Source: Sphingobium limneticum
GTDB taxonomy: Bacteria; Pseudomonadota; Alphaproteobacteria; Sphingomonadales; Sphingomonadaceae
Assembly: GCF_008710155.1 (NCBI RefSeq)
Contig: NZ_VYPZ01000001.1
Location: forward strand, 62,001 to 126,000
DNA: 64,000 bases
Reading direction: 5' to 3'
Below are positions 8,521 to 19,775 of the stretch, piece by piece (the stretch's first letter is position 1; every line of letters starts with the position of its first letter). Under the pieces are notes generated by a model, which worked only from the letters and a program-made list of their open reading frames with translations, made no database searches and had not been told where the DNA came from. The position numbers and the translations under genes are program-made.

Positions 8521-8875
8521 CGCGGCCGGTTCCTGCGATGAAATGGTGAAAGGCGTCAAGGAATTCCGCCCCTTTTGACGTCCGAGTGATGAAAATATTG
8601 CGACGATCGGCGACATCGCGCTCTCGGCGGAGGTAACCGAGCGCCGAAAGCTTGTTCAGCGCGCGAGTGATGACGGGTTTGGAAACATGTAGCGCCTCCG
8701 CCAGGCCGCGCACCGTATGCGGGCCAGACCCGATATATACGGTCATCATCAGGGCCATCTGGCGGTTGGTCAGGTCGGGTTTCCCCGACCGGACATAATC
8801 GACCAGCGTGCGCATCCACTGTCCCAGGGGTTGAAGGGCGGGGCGCTCGGTTTCGGTGAGGCTATGCGCGTTCAT
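8480..8875 (-). CDS. MarR-family transcriptional regulator
   Basis: A 131-residue winged-helix regulator. The DNA-binding region is LTNRQMALMMTVYIGSGPHTVRGLAEALHVSKPVITRALNKLSALGYLRRERDVADRRNIFI (roughly residues 35-97; helix-turn-helix around 60-80). Family proteins act as dimers, often repressing neighbouring genes and responding to small ligands. It lies 60 bases downstream of the M17 peptidase gene and its 3' end runs 41 bases into the NlpC/P60 gene, so the block is probably co-transcribed. The ligand is unknown. Confidence 0.88.
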   Translation of the reverse strand: MNAHSLTETERPALQPLGQWMRTLVDYVRSGKPDLTNRQMALMMTVYIGSGPHTVRGLAEALHVSKPVITRALNKLSALGYLRRERDVADRRNIFITRTSKGAEFLDAFHHFIAGTGRDDRHDQLRAERTA

Positions 8876-8935
8876 GCCCCTTTAACGCACGATTCCCAAT
8901 CCGGTTGCGTAACGGAATGAGAACCGGTCGCAGCT

Positions 8936-10333
8936 TTAATGGCTTCTGCCGTAGCGGCTCTGAAGAAGGTGGAAAACCGCGCGCAGGCCCAGCGCCTCGC
9001 CGCCCTTGGGCCGACCGGGTTTCGATGCAGGGCGCCAGGCAAATGTATCCAGATGGAGCCAGGGTGTCCCCTCCGGCACGAAGCGCTTGAGGAACAGCGC
9101 GGCGGTAATCGCGCCGGCAAAGCCGCCGTCCCCCGCATTGTTGATGTCCGCCACGTCGGACTTCAACATGTCGGCATATCCGTCCCACAGCGGCAGGCGC
9201 CAAGTGGGATCTTCGACCTGCGTGCCTGCCGCTGCGATGTCGGTCGCCAGAGCCTCGTCATTGGCGAACAAAGCCGGCAGGTCGGGGCCGACCGCGACCC
9301 GCGCCGCGCCGGTCAGCGTGGCGAAATCGACGATCAGATCGGGCTTCTCCTCGCCCGCGCGGGTCAGCGCATCTCCCAGCACCAGCCGCCCTTCCGCATC
9401 GGTATTGCCGATTTCGACGGATAGGCCCTTGCGCGTGCGCAAAATGTCGCCGGGGCGGAAGGCATTGCCGGCAATCGCATTTTCCGCAGCCGGGATCAGC
9501 AGGTGCAGCCGCACCGGCAGCCGCGCGCCCATGATCAGTTGGGCCAGCGCCAAGGCATGTGCCGCGCCGCCCATATCCTTTTTCATGATACGCATGCCCG
9601 CCGACGGCTTGATGTCCAGGCCGCCGCTGTCGAAACAGATGCCCTTGCCGACGATGGCGATGCGCGGAAGCGCGGCATCGCCCCAATGAAGCTCGATCAG
9701 GCGTGGCGCGAAGCTCTTGTCCGCCGCCTTGCCCACGGCATGGATCATCGGGAAACCCTGCTCCAGCGCGTCGCCCCGGATGGTCGACACGCTTGCGCCG
9801 AACGCCGCGCCGACCTTCTCCACGGCCGCTTCCAGATCGGGCGGTCCCATGTCGGCGGCCGGTGTATTGACCAGGTCGCGGACCAGCGTCACCGCCTGCG
9901 CCAGCTGCACGGTTTGGCCGATCCGCGCCACATCGCCCGTCAGCAATATGCGCGCGCCGGCCTGCGCCTCATCCTTGCGATAACGGTCGAACCGATATTG
10001 TGCCGTCAGCCAGCCCAGCGCTGCCGCACCGGCCGACCCCTCGGCCAGGCGATAGCTACCCTCCGGCAGAGTCTCGGCCAGCCGGGCAAGGCACCAGCTG
10101 CCCAGGGCTTCGCGATTGGCGACCCCGGCAACCACTGACCAATCATTGTCATGCTCGCCCGGCAGGATGGCGTGCTCATGCGGAAGCCCCTTGAACTTCT
10201 GCGCCGCTACCAAGGCGCGAACGGGCGCGGGGCGGCTGGCCAGCCAATTGTCGAAACTCTTCGCGTCGATCAGGTGGATCGAACGGGCGGGCTGTTGATT
10301 GTCGGCTTTGAGCAGGTCTGAAAAATCGGTCAT
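8936..10333 (-). CDS. Leucyl aminopeptidase family protein (peptidase M17)
   Basis: Cytosolic metallo-aminopeptidase of the M17 family, removing N-terminal residues from peptides with two divalent metals. The 465 residues contain GKGICFDSGGLDIKP (about 229-243), KKDMGGAA (251-258) and the signature NTDAEGRL (310-317). The N-terminal half is the poorly conserved hexamerisation domain. Translation probably begins at the ATG at 10333 (MTDFSDLLKA); an upstream in-frame ATG adds 17 residues that look non-native. It is the first gene of a same-strand block with MarR, NlpC/P60 and argC, and pairing with a murein peptidase suggests peptide recycling. Confidence 0.92.
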   Translation of the reverse strand: MTDFSDLLKADNQQPARSIHLIDAKSFDNWLASRPAPVRALVAAQKFKGLPHEHAILPGEHDNDWSVVAGVANREALGSWCLARLAETLPEGSYRLAEGSAGAAALGWLTAQYRFDRYRKDEAQAGARILLTGDVARIGQTVQLAQAVTLVRDLVNTPAADMGPPDLEAAVEKVGAAFGASVSTIRGDALEQGFPMIHAVGKAADKSFAPRLIELHWGDAALPRIAIVGKGICFDSGGLDIKPSAGMRIMKKDMGGAAHALALAQLIMGARLPVRLHLLIPAAENAIAGNAFRPGDILRTRKGLSVEIGNTDAEGRLVLGDALTRAGEEKPDLIVDFATLTGAARVAVGPDLPALFANDEALATDIAAAGTQVEDPTWRLPLWDGYADMLKSDVADINNAGDGGFAGAITAALFLKRFVPEGTPWLHLDTFAWRPASKPGRPKGGEALGLRAVFHLLQSRYGRSH

Positions 10334-10473
10334 CCTGGCGATGTAAGGGAAAGGCGTCGGCGAAGGGAAGCGCAATTTTTTCATCGCTGCGCCGCCACGC
10401 TCGGCCCTTTCTTCATTTGCGATGTGAACCGGCTGAGCCTAGCTTCGTTGCATAAGCAAGAAGGAGACGGACG

Positions 10474-10677
10474 ATGATTCATGGTGATGACCGCAGCTTG
10501 CAAGCTGTCAGGGCAAGGGCCTATGCGCTGGCCGAAACCGGTCAGTTCGACAACAGCAACGCCGTTCAGCAGGCGTTGATTGCAGAGGGCTGGTCCAATG
10601 CCGGCCGTGCGCTCGGCAGCGACTATGCGCGCCAGGCGATCGGCGAACGTTGTCGCGCCGCTGCAAAGGCGCATTGA
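10474..10677 (+). CDS. Small 67-residue protein coupled to a lipoprotein gene
   Basis: A short hydrophilic, probably helical protein (MIHGDDRSLQAVRARAYALA at the start, RCRAAAKAH at the end) with no signal peptide. Function unknown. A strong ribosome-binding site AAGGAGA lies just upstream. Its TGA stop shares one base with the ATG of the next gene (TGATG), so the two are translationally coupled. Confidence 0.7.
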   Translation: MIHGDDRSLQAVRARAYALAETGQFDNSNAVQQALIAEGWSNAGRALGSDYARQAIGERCRAAAKAH

Positions 10678-11495
10678 TGCGGACAGGGTTTTTTGTTCCG
10701 GCGGCGGTCCTGCTGATCGCCGCCTGCGCGCCGTCGCAGGACAAGCAGAATGCGAGCGTCGCCGACAACGAGGCGGCGGCGCGTTTTGCCGACAAGATGG
10801 CGGGTACGCCGCAGCCATCGCCGCCCGCAAAACCGTTTGCGCAGGCGGACAAGAGCGAGTTTCTCGAATTTTCCTATGCCTATCCGGCGCAAGCGGCGGC
10901 AATTCCTTTTCTGGTCGAAAAATTCGGCAAGGATGTGGCGTCGTCAAAGGCCAATGCGTTGAAAATGGCGAAGGAAGACAGCGTTTCGGCCAAGGAGTCG
11001 GGCTACCCCTTCCGCCCGCACAGCATCGAAACCAAATGGCAGGTGGAGGCGGACACGCCACGCTTCCTGTCGCTGGAGTCGGAATCCTACGTCTATACCG
11101 GCGGCGCACATGGCATGACCGGCTATGACGTGGTTCTGTGGGATAAGGCACGGCGCCGCGAAACCAGCGTCAAGGCGGTGATGACCTCGCCGGCAGCTTT
11201 CGCCGCAGCGATCCGCGATCCCTTCTGCAAGGAACTGGACCGTCAACGTGCGGAAAAGCGCGGCGAGCCGGTCGTACGCGGTGACGACGACTTCACCCAA
11301 TGTATCAATCCGATGGAGCAGGTGCTGGTCCCGACTTCCAGCAACGGCAAGCTGATCGACAGCATGACCGTGGTGGTCGGCCCCTATAATGCCGGCCCTT
11401 ATGCGGAAGGCAGCTATGACGTGAAGCTGCCGGTCGACGCCGCCATGCGCAAGGCGATCAAGACCGAATATCAGGACGGATTTGCAAGCCCCTGA
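10677..11495 (+). CDS. DUF3298/DUF4163-type lipoprotein
   Basis: A 272-residue lipoprotein with signal MRTGFFVPAAVLLIAAC (lipobox IAAC). Residues about 55-110 fit a DUF4163-like region and the C-terminal half, starting at SYVYTGGAHGMTGYDV, fits DUF3298, the domain also found in RsiV-type anti-sigma factors. A VGPYNAGPYAEGSYDVKLPV segment near the end is typical. Members are thought to be extracytoplasmic and some bind lysozyme; the role here is not known. The start overlaps the preceding small gene. No sigma factor is adjacent. Confidence 0.8.
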   Translation: MRTGFFVPAAVLLIAACAPSQDKQNASVADNEAAARFADKMAGTPQPSPPAKPFAQADKSEFLEFSYAYPAQAAAIPFLVEKFGKDVASSKANALKMAKEDSVSAKESGYPFRPHSIETKWQVEADTPRFLSLESESYVYTGGAHGMTGYDVVLWDKARRRETSVKAVMTSPAAFAAAIRDPFCKELDRQRAEKRGEPVVRGDDDFTQCINPMEQVLVPTSSNGKLIDSMTVVVGPYNAGPYAEGSYDVKLPVDAAMRKAIKTEYQDGFASP

Positions 11496-11528
11496 TATCT
11501 AAAAGCAATGATGTGAACTATGGCTCCG

Positions 11529-11554
11529 CGTTCCCCGGCTTGCGCCGGGGAACG
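11529..11554. repeat. Hairpin repeat between convergent genes
   Basis: A perfect 11-bp inverted repeat, CGTTCCCCGGC and GCCGGGGAACG, with a TTGC loop. It lies between the 3' ends of the DUF3298 lipoprotein and rimO. It is a REP-like palindrome that could terminate or protect both transcripts; no T-run follows. Confidence 0.7.
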
Positions 11555-11600
11555 ATACACATGAGTCAACCTAATCGCATCGAGCAGCGACGAGGTATGT

Positions 11601-12968
11601 TTAAGCCGGCACGCCGTATAGGTCGTGATCGTCGGCGTCCTCGATCAGCACGTCGAACATGTCGCCGGCTTTCCGCCCTTCGCCCACATCGCGCAGGAAG
11701 ACATTACCGTCGATTTCCGGCGCGTCGGCTTGGGATCGCGCGGTGGCGCCGATGCTGCCATCGTCCTCGTCCGCCTCGCCCACTTCGTCGAGGATGACGG
11801 GCAGGACGCGACCGACTTTCGCCTGCAATTTGGCGGCGCTGATCGCGGCGGTCTTTTCCATGATCCGTTGATAGCGTTCTTCCTTGACCTCTTCGGGCAC
11901 GGCGCCCGGCAGGTCATTGGCCGCAGCCCCCTCGACCGGTTCGAAGCGGAAGGCGCCGACGCGGTCCAGTTGCGCTTCGTCCAGCCAGTCGAGCAGATAT
12001 TGGAAATCCGCCTCCGTCTCGCCGGGGAAGCCGACCACGAAGCTGGAACGGATCGCGATGTCCGGGCAGATGTCGCGCCATTTGGCGATACGGCTCAGCA
12101 CCTTGGCTTCGTTGGCGGGGCGCTTCATCGCCTTCAGCACGCTCGGCGACGCATGCTGGAACGGAATGTCCAGATAGGGCGTCAGCAGCCCCTCGGCCAT
12201 CAGCGGAATGACCTGATCGACATGGGGGTAGGGGTAGACATAGTGCAACCGCACCCATGGCGCCTTGCCCTCGGCCGTGCGCAACTGGCCGAGTTCGCGC
12301 GCCATGTCGGTCATGTGCGCGCGGACCTCGCGGCCCTTCCACATGCGCGGATCGTGGCGCGTGTCGACGCCATAGGCCGACGTATCCTGGCTGATGACCA
12401 GCAATTCCTTGGTGCCGGCCGCGACCAGCTTCTCCGCTTCACGCAGCACCGCGTCGATGCGCCGCGACACCAGATCGCCACGGATCGAGGGGATGATGCA
12501 GAAGGAGCAGCGATGGTTGCAGCCTTCCGAAATCTTCAGATAGCTGTAATGGCGTGGCGTCAGCTTCAGCCCGCCTTCGGGGACCAGATCGACGAAGGCG
12601 TTGGGGATGGGCGGCGACGCGTCATGCACCGCATTGACCACCTGCTCATATTGATGCGCGCCGGTGATGGCCAGCACTTGCGGGAATTTGGCGCGGATCA
12701 CATCCGCTTCGTCGCCCATGCAGCCTGTCACGATGACCCGGCCATTTTCCGCCATCGCCTCGCCGATCGCCTCCAGCGATTCCTCCTTGGCGGAATCCAG
12801 GAAGCCGCAGGTGTTGACCAGCACGACGTCGGCGCCGGCATAGTCGGCGGACATCTGATAGCCGTCGGAGCGCAGCTTGGTCAGGATACGTTCGGAGTCC
12901 ACAAGGTTCTTGGGACAGCCGAGCGAAACCATGCCGATTTTCGGCGCGTCTGGGATTTTGGTTGCCAT
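11601..12968 (-). CDS. rimO: Ribosomal protein S12 methylthiotransferase RimO
   Basis: Radical-SAM enzyme that methylthiolates the conserved aspartate of ribosomal protein S12. The 455 residues show the N-terminal MTTase domain with cysteines 18, 54 and 83 for one 4Fe-4S cluster, and the radical-SAM motif CNHRCSFC (Cys150, 154, 157) for the other. [12 protein letters not shown] and [11 protein letters not shown] separate RimO from MiaB. A TRAM domain occupies the last 70 residues. The ATG at 12968 gives the typical N-terminus. Monocistronic between an interspersed hairpin and a terminator-like hairpin. Confidence 0.95.
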   Translation of the reverse strand: MATKIPDAPKIGMVSLGCPKNLVDSERILTKLRSDGYQMSADYAGADVVLVNTCGFLDSAKEESLEAIGEAMAENGRVIVTGCMGDEADVIRAKFPQVLAITGAHQYEQVVNAVHDASPPIPNAFVDLVPEGGLKLTPRHYSYLKISEGCNHRCSFCIIPSIRGDLVSRRIDAVLREAEKLVAAGTKELLVISQDTSAYGVDTRHDPRMWKGREVRAHMTDMARELGQLRTAEGKAPWVRLHYVYPYPHVDQVIPLMAEGLLTPYLDIPFQHASPSVLKAMKRPANEAKVLSRIAKWRDICPDIAIRSSFVVGFPGETEADFQYLLDWLDEAQLDRVGAFRFEPVEGAAANDLPGAVPEEVKEERYQRIMEKTAAISAAKLQAKVGRVLPVILDEVGEADEDDGSIGATARSQADAPEIDGNVFLRDVGEGRKAGDMFDVLIEDADDHDLYGVPA

Positions 12969-13024
12969 GATCGCCGCGCACATAGGGATTTTTACGGCAA
13001 ATGTCACGGGGGGCCGCGAAAATG

Positions 13025-13058
13025 AGCAGAGGCGCGCCTTTGCCGACGCGCCTCCGCT
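13025..13058 (-). terminator. Probable terminator of the TonB receptor gene
   Basis: Arms at 13025-13036 (AGCAGAGGCGCG) and 13047-13058 (CGCGCCTCCGCT) pair with one mismatch around a 10-base loop. Read on the minus strand, 22 bases after the receptor stop, the stem is followed by CATTTTCG. A GTTTTC follows on the other strand. Confidence 0.6.
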
Positions 13059-13079
13059 GTTTTCAAGCGACTGGATCGC

Positions 13080-15905
13080 TTACATTTTATAGGACAGGCG
13101 CAGATAGCCGAACTGGCCGGGCACGTCATAGCTGGTCGTGTCGAAATTCGCCCCGTCGCAGGTGCCGCACAGTGGCGGATCGCGATCGAACAGATTGTTC
13201 ACGCCGATCGTGAAGCGCGCGCGGTGATCCATCCAGCCGGGCGAGAAATAGGCCTGGATGTCGCCGTAGAAGGTCGCCTTCATGACGTTGCCGTCGCTTT
13301 CGGTCACCTTGCTCAGATACCGGCCGGTGAAGGACAGGCCATAGGCTTCGGTCGAATAGTCCAGCGTGGCATTCGCCTTGAAGTGCGGATAGGCCTGATC
13401 GCTCGACCCGCAGCGTTCCGTACCGGCGCATTTGATCGTCGGTGCGCCCAGATCGGCTGGCGGCTTGATGTTATACTTCAACAGATAGGCGGCGTTGACG
13501 TTCAGGCCGATCGATCCGTTGCCGACCATCTTCGATCGATAGTTGAGCGTGCCGTCGATCCCGTCCGTCTCGATCGCATTGAGGTTCTGGAGCACGCCGT
13601 TGATGCCTGCAACCGCGCCGCTGCCGGTGCGACTGATGGCGGCGCAGCTGATCGGATCGGCCTCGAACGCACAGCGTTGGAGCGTCAATGTCGCGGGGAC
13701 CGAGTCGATCGCATTCTTCAGCGTGATCGTGTAATAATTGACCTCGATGCTGAACTGGCTGGCGAAGCTGTCGCGCGCCCAGGCGGGGCTATAGACGCCA
13801 CCTGCCGTCCAGGTCTTGGACGTTTCCGGCTTCAGGCCGATAAAGCCTTGGGAGAAGACGCCCAACTGGCCGCCCTGCGGTTCCGCATAGCTGCCGCTGG
13901 CCGGCACGCCATTGGCGATGCAGTTGGCCCGCACGGTGGCATTGGTCTGCCATGCGCTGCCCGCCACATTGGTGCAGGGGTCGTTGATCGTTGCGTCGGT
14001 GCGCGACCGGCCGGCATAGAGTTCGCCGATGCTGGGCGCGCGCAGGCTTTCGGCATAGCCGCCGCGTAGCAGCAGGTCGCGCGTCGGCTTCCACAGCCCC
14101 GACACGGTATAGGTCGTGTTGCTGCCAAAGCTGCTGTAATTGGAATGACGCACCGCGCCGTCCAGCTCCAGCTTGTGGAAGAAGGGCGTGTTGGCCAGGA
14201 TCGGGATGCGCAGCTCGCCGTAAAATTCATCGACGTTGAAACCGCCCCGTGCCGGACTGGTCGGCACGTCCGCGCCCAGACCTGCGGTGATGATCGGGTC
14301 GGGCGTGTAGGACGCCTGCTGATCGCGATGTTCGTAACCGATGGCAAAGCCCACCGGCCCGCCCGGCAGGTCGAACAGGTCGCCCGAAAGGTTAGCGGTC
14401 ACGTCCCACAATTCCTGTTCGCTGCGGTCCCGCTGGTCGAACGTCACATAGTCTAGCATCGCCTGCGTGATCGACCCTGCGCCGCCGAAAATGTTGAACG
14501 GTACGCAGGCACCTGTGCAGCCCGCTACCGGACCCAGCGCCTGGGCCAGCTTGGCGGCATTCAGGTTGCCGGTAAAGGTCTGATGCGCATTGTTGGTGCC
14601 GTAACTGCCATTGACGTCCCAATACCATTTGCGGTCGCCGGCATCGAACGTGCCTTCCAGCGTCGCCGCCATGGTCAGCGTATCGACTTCCTGGCTGAAG
14701 ATGCGGGGGCCACCCTCCACGAAGCGGCGGCGGATGGTCGAATAATTGGCCGGCGTACCGTTCGCGCCGGAAGACAAGGTCACGCCGAACGGGTTGAACG
14801 GGTTGCTGGCATCGACCGAAATGGTGTCGAGCAAATTGCCGTTGCCTGCATCCGGCCCGATGAACAGCGGCAGGAACGCCGCCTGCGTGGTGGATTCGCG
14901 ATGCTGATAGACCAGCCGCGTGCGAAGGCTGACGGCATCGGAAAATTCGAACTTGCCGTTCAGGAAGGCGCCGTAGCGTTCCGACGGGGTCAGCAGATAA
15001 TTATAGGGCGAAAAATTGAAGGAGTCGGTCGACGAATTATAGGCGCGATAGTCGCTCCGCACCGGCGCGCGGCCGATGATCGGGCTGCCGAGCGTCAGGC
15101 TTTGCCCCAGCACGTCGTAGCGACCGTTTGGCGTGGCGCTGGAACAGCCGCCATCGGCGCAACTGCTGCCACCTGCCGCGGGCCATTGCGATATGGAGCG
15201 ATCGGCGGTGCTGACCCCCTCCTGCTTCACATAATTGCCACCGACGACGACGGAGACGCGGTCGCCCTGGAAACCATAGCTGGCATTGATATCATAGGTA
15301 TGCCCGTCGCCCTGGCGATAGGTGCCGAACTGGGCCGACATGTCGAGGCCCTTTTGCGACTGGCGGGTGATGATGTTCACTACACCTGCGACCGCATCCG
15401 ACCCGTAAAGCGGGGAGGCGCCCGATTGCAGCACTTCCACCCGCTCGATCATGCTTTGCGGAATGGTGTTGAGGTCGACCGAGGCCGGGATGCCGCCTGC
15501 TGCCGATCCGTTGACGTAACGCATGCCATCGACCAGCACCAGCGTGCGCTTGGCGCCCAGATAGCGCAGGTCGATTTCGGCCGAACCCGAAGACACGCCG
15601 GTGCCGTCGGGCGGTCCGCCGATATTGCCGGCATTGTTGGTCTTGGTATTGAGGCCACCCGCTGCGCTGGGGATGCGTTGCAGCACGTCGGCAACGGAGG
15701 TCAGGCCGGTGCGGGCGATCGCCTGCTGGTCGACCGTGACGATCGGCTTGTCCTGGTCCAGGGGATCTCTGCGGATGCGCGATCCGGTGACGATGATCGC
15801 GGCGCCATCTTCGGCTTGCGGTTCGACGGATTGGGCGAAGGCGGGAACGGTCCAGGCGACGACGGACAGCATGACGCCGCATTGCAAGGCACTTTTAAAG
15901 CGCAT
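13080..15905 (-). CDS. TonB-dependent outer-membrane receptor (orphan)
   Basis: A 941-residue ligand-gated outer-membrane channel powered by TonB-ExbBD. Signal peptide [20 protein letters not shown] ends at AFAQ (about residue 24). The plug begins at [19 protein letters not shown] and includes [15 protein letters not shown] and [19 protein letters not shown] long 22-strand barrel ends in the expected aromatic/hydrophobic terminus ([10 protein letters not shown]). SD AAGGGG precedes the ATG. No substrate-specific enzyme or regulator lies beside it, so the ligand cannot be guessed. The 170 bases upstream hold only its presumed promoter region and no clear operator. Confidence 0.92.
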   Translation of the reverse strand: MRFKSALQCGVMLSVVAWTVPAFAQSVEPQAEDGAAIIVTGSRIRRDPLDQDKPIVTVDQQAIARTGLTSVADVLQRIPSAAGGLNTKTNNAGNIGGPPDGTGVSSGSAEIDLRYLGAKRTLVLVDGMRYVNGSAAGGIPASVDLNTIPQSMIERVEVLQSGASPLYGSDAVAGVVNIITRQSQKGLDMSAQFGTYRQGDGHTYDINASYGFQGDRVSVVVGGNYVKQEGVSTADRSISQWPAAGGSSCADGGCSSATPNGRYDVLGQSLTLGSPIIGRAPVRSDYRAYNSSTDSFNFSPYNYLLTPSERYGAFLNGKFEFSDAVSLRTRLVYQHRESTTQAAFLPLFIGPDAGNGNLLDTISVDASNPFNPFGVTLSSGANGTPANYSTIRRRFVEGGPRIFSQEVDTLTMAATLEGTFDAGDRKWYWDVNGSYGTNNAHQTFTGNLNAAKLAQALGPVAGCTGACVPFNIFGGAGSITQAMLDYVTFDQRDRSEQELWDVTANLSGDLFDLPGGPVGFAIGYEHRDQQASYTPDPIITAGLGADVPTSPARGGFNVDEFYGELRIPILANTPFFHKLELDGAVRHSNYSSFGSNTTYTVSGLWKPTRDLLLRGGYAESLRAPSIGELYAGRSRTDATINDPCTNVAGSAWQTNATVRANCIANGVPASGSYAEPQGGQLGVFSQGFIGLKPETSKTWTAGGVYSPAWARDSFASQFSIEVNYYTITLKNAIDSVPATLTLQRCAFEADPISCAAISRTGSGAVAGINGVLQNLNAIETDGIDGTLNYRSKMVGNGSIGLNVNAAYLLKYNIKPPADLGAPTIKCAGTERCGSSDQAYPHFKANATLDYSTEAYGLSFTGRYLSKVTESDGNVMKATFYGDIQAYFSPGWMDHRARFTIGVNNLFDRDPPLCGTCDGANFDTTSYDVPGQFGYLRLSYKM

Positions 15906-16076
15906 GTTACACCCCTTTTTTCAGCGACCTGTCTGGCACAGGTTCTGGGAAGGAGTGTTTGCGCTTTACAACAGTATAGCAATCGGGCTGGTGAACGACG
16001 TAAAAAAGTGTAGCGCTAATATTGCAAGCTGTTGCCGCGCTGCAACAAAAGTAAACGCTTCGTCTCTGTTAAGGCT

Positions 16077-17126
16077 CTATTTGTCGGACTTGCCGTCATC
16101 GCCTTCCGTCACCTCGATGATGAGGTCGCCGGTCTGGAGCCGCGCCGCGCCCTCCTCCCAGAAACCGATCGGCCGATCCTCACGATAGATGCGCAGGCCG
16201 ATGCCGGTCTTGATCGCCGATAGAGGCCCGCCAATCTCCTGTGGCAGTACGGCGCGTTCGTTGAGTTTGATACGCCCGCCGGTCGCGGCAAGGTCGGTCA
16301 TATAATCCGCGATATGCCGCCCGCTCGTGCTGCCTGCCAGCAGCAGGCCGGCAAAGCTGACCGGGTTGATCACGGTGGTGGCGCCCGCCTGCCGCGCGGG
16401 CAGTTCGTTATCCTCGTTCCGCACCACGATGCTGATCGGCAGGCGCGGCGCCAGATGCCGCGCCGTCAGGGTTATCAGGATGGACGTATCGTCCCGCCCC
16501 GCCGATACGATCATATTGCGCGCTCGATGGATGGCGACGTCCTTCAACGTCTTGTCCCGCGTGGAATCGCCGCACAGGATATTGCATCCCTGCGCCTCCG
16601 CCAGCGCTAGCGCCTTTTCATTGCCGTCGATGACGACGATCTCGCGCGGGTCGGTGCCGCGGGCGAGCAGTTCGTTCACCGCTTCCTGCCCGCTGGTGCC
16701 GAAGCCGGTGACGATGATATGATTGTGCAGATCGGCCTGAATACGTGCCATGCGCCACCTGTAGAGGATGTTGCGGAGGAAGAGATTATAGGCCGTGCCT
16801 AGGAAGATCAGCCAGACGAACAATCGGATCGGCGTCACGAAGATGGATTCGAACAGCCTCGCTTCCGGCGTCACGGGCACGATGTCGCCATAGCCCACCG
16901 TCGTGACGGTCACGGTGGTGAAGTAGAGGACGTCGATGAAGCTGATCTGATTGTCGTAATTGTCCTTCAGCCCGTCCCGCCCGACCCAGTGGAGCAGCAG
17001 CACCAGCGCGATCAGGCCGAAGACCAGCCCAAGCCGCCAGACCAGATCGGCCCAGAGCGGCAGGGACGATCGCCGTCGCAGGAAGCCCGCTGTGGCTGAG
17101 GACGCGATCGGCTGGCTGATCCTCAT
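16077..17126 (-). CDS. Two-TM potassium channel with RCK/TrkA-N domain
   Basis: Voltage-independent K+ channel of the Kch/MthK type. Helices lie at about residues 24-47 and 93-115 around the selectivity filter TVGYGD (76-81). A cytoplasmic RCK domain follows, with a Rossmann nucleotide-binding start (HNHIIVTGFGTSGQEAVNELL, about residue 135) and VVIDGNEKAL, then a C-terminal TrkA-C-like region. At 349 residues it is full length. Its ATG overlaps the TGA of the upstream NlpD-like gene (ATGA), so the two are coupled although functionally unrelated. Confidence 0.93.
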   Translation of the reverse strand: MRISQPIASSATAGFLRRRSSLPLWADLVWRLGLVFGLIALVLLLHWVGRDGLKDNYDNQISFIDVLYFTTVTVTTVGYGDIVPVTPEARLFESIFVTPIRLFVWLIFLGTAYNLFLRNILYRWRMARIQADLHNHIIVTGFGTSGQEAVNELLARGTDPREIVVIDGNEKALALAEAQGCNILCGDSTRDKTLKDVAIHRARNMIVSAGRDDTSILITLTARHLAPRLPISIVVRNEDNELPARQAGATTVINPVSFAGLLLAGSTSGRHIADYMTDLAATGGRIKLNERAVLPQEIGGPLSAIKTGIGLRIYREDRPIGFWEEGAARLQTGDLIIEVTEGDDGKSDK

Positions 17127-18196
17127 GCTGGGGGCAACTGAGGAATCGGGTTCACCGGCACACGGTCCTTGCGCAGTTCGAAATGCAGCTTGGGCTTGCT
17201 GGCATAGCCGGTATCGCCGGTCAGGCCGATAATCTGCCCTTTGGTGACCTTCTGTCCGCGCACCACGTCGACGCGGCTGGCATGGCCATAGGCGCTGACC
17301 CAGCTGCTGCCATGATTGATCAGCACCAGCCCGCCAAATACCGCCACCTTGTCCCCCGCATAGGCGACGACGCCGTCGGCGCTGGCACGGATCGGCGTCG
17401 CCATCGGCGTGGCGATGTCGATGCCATTATTCTTTGCGCCGCTTTCGCCGGGGCCGAAGCGAGACAGGATGGTGCCCTTAACCGGCCAGGCAAAGCTGCC
17501 GGCGAAGCGTGCGGGCTGCGCCGCCGGCACGTTGGAGGGCAGGGGCTTTGGCGTGCTGGATGCGACTGTTCTGGGCGCCTTGTCGGTCGTGGCGGGCTGG
17601 CCGCCGGTCAGCACGTCGTCAATGTCGATACGGAAGGCGGCCGCCCGCTGCTCGATGCTGCTGGGCGCGCGGGTGGGCGTGCTGCCGGGCAGCAGGAGCC
17701 GTTGGCCCCGGCGCAGGATATAGGGTTCCTCCAGCCCGTTGACGTCGACGATCTGCCGCCATGGCACGCCATAGGCCCCCGCGATGGCGATCCCCGTCTC
17801 TCCCTCCGCCACCAGATGATATCGTCCGCCGGGAATTTGCAGCCGTTGCCCGGCGCGCACGCCATAGGGCGGGGTCAGGCCATTGGCCTGCGCGATCGCT
17901 TCCGACCCGGCACCGGTCCGGTTGCCGATCCCGCGCAACGTATCGCCCGGCTGGACGACATAGGTGGATGCGGCGACCGTGCGCGCGCTGGCCACCACCT
18001 GCTGCGCGGTCCAGACCGGCTGCGTTTCGGCCAGCTCCACACTGGACGCGTCCGCATCCATGCGCGGCGGCGGTGTAGGGGCAGGATCGGCGCGATCCGC
18101 CTGATTGGGAATACAAGCCGCCAGCAAGAGCGGACCAAGGGGCAGGATCAGGAGAGACGGGCGCTGCATCGCGCTCTGTTTATCTAATCCTGCCAT
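17123..18196 (-). CDS. nlpD: NlpD-like lipoprotein: two LysM domains plus degenerate LytM (M23) domain
   Basis: A lipoprotein (lipobox LAAC at residues 25-28) with two LysM peptidoglycan-binding modules (YVVQPGDTLRGIGNRTGAGS and YHLVAEGETGIAIAGAYGV). The C-terminal LytM domain has lost two zinc ligands: the usual HxGxD is NNGID and the final HxH is KLHFE, while SAYGHA remains. This is the NlpD/EnvC pattern, whose members activate cell-wall amidases instead of cutting murein themselves. The ATG at 18196 has a purine-rich CTGGAAACC upstream; an alternative ATG at 18169 (MQRPSLLILP) would also give a good lipoprotein signal. Confidence 0.85.
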   Translation of the reverse strand: MAGLDKQSAMQRPSLLILPLGPLLLAACIPNQADRADPAPTPPPRMDADASSVELAETQPVWTAQQVVASARTVAASTYVVQPGDTLRGIGNRTGAGSEAIAQANGLTPPYGVRAGQRLQIPGGRYHLVAEGETGIAIAGAYGVPWRQIVDVNGLEEPYILRRGQRLLLPGSTPTRAPSSIEQRAAAFRIDIDDVLTGGQPATTDKAPRTVASSTPKPLPSNVPAAQPARFAGSFAWPVKGTILSRFGPGESGAKNNGIDIATPMATPIRASADGVVAYAGDKVAVFGGLVLINHGSSWVSAYGHASRVDVVRGQKVTKGQIIGLTGDTGYASKPKLHFELRKDRVPVNPIPQLPPA

Positions 18197-18249
18197 GGTT
18201 TCCAGCCTTTTAGGGAAGGGCCAGGGGGGAGGTTGATTTTTACCTCACC

Positions 18250-18323
18250 CGCTCGTTTCGAGCGAAGTCGAGAAACTGGAAGCGCGGCGCCAGACACTTC
18301 TCGACTTCGCTCGAAGCGAACGG
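18250..18323. repeat. Interspersed inverted repeat, copy B
   Basis: Perfect 18-bp arms TTCGAGCGAAGTCGAGAA (18257-18274) and TTCTCGACTTCGCTCGAA (18298-18315), with flanks CTCGTTTC and GCGAACGG. Located between serS and the NlpD-like gene. Related to the copies at 4581 and 32838. Confidence 0.8.
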
Positions 18324-18404
18324 AAATGGTTGGCAAGATAACGAACTTGGCGCCGCGCTTTTTACCTGTGCAACTCGCTGTCGCACATCGCGCAGACTAT
18401 CGCC

Positions 18405-19691
<1,287 letters not shown>

Positions 19692-19775
19692 CTATGCCGC
19701 CGTGCGACGAACCGCGCAACCCTGTGCGCCGCCGTCCGTTGGTTCTGCATCGACGAAAAAGCAAAGGAGACGGCG

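Noticed and set aside
14583..16013. 476-codon plus-strand frame
   Set aside because: Antisense to the TonB receptor gene, a common artefact in GC-rich DNA; no domain or start signal.
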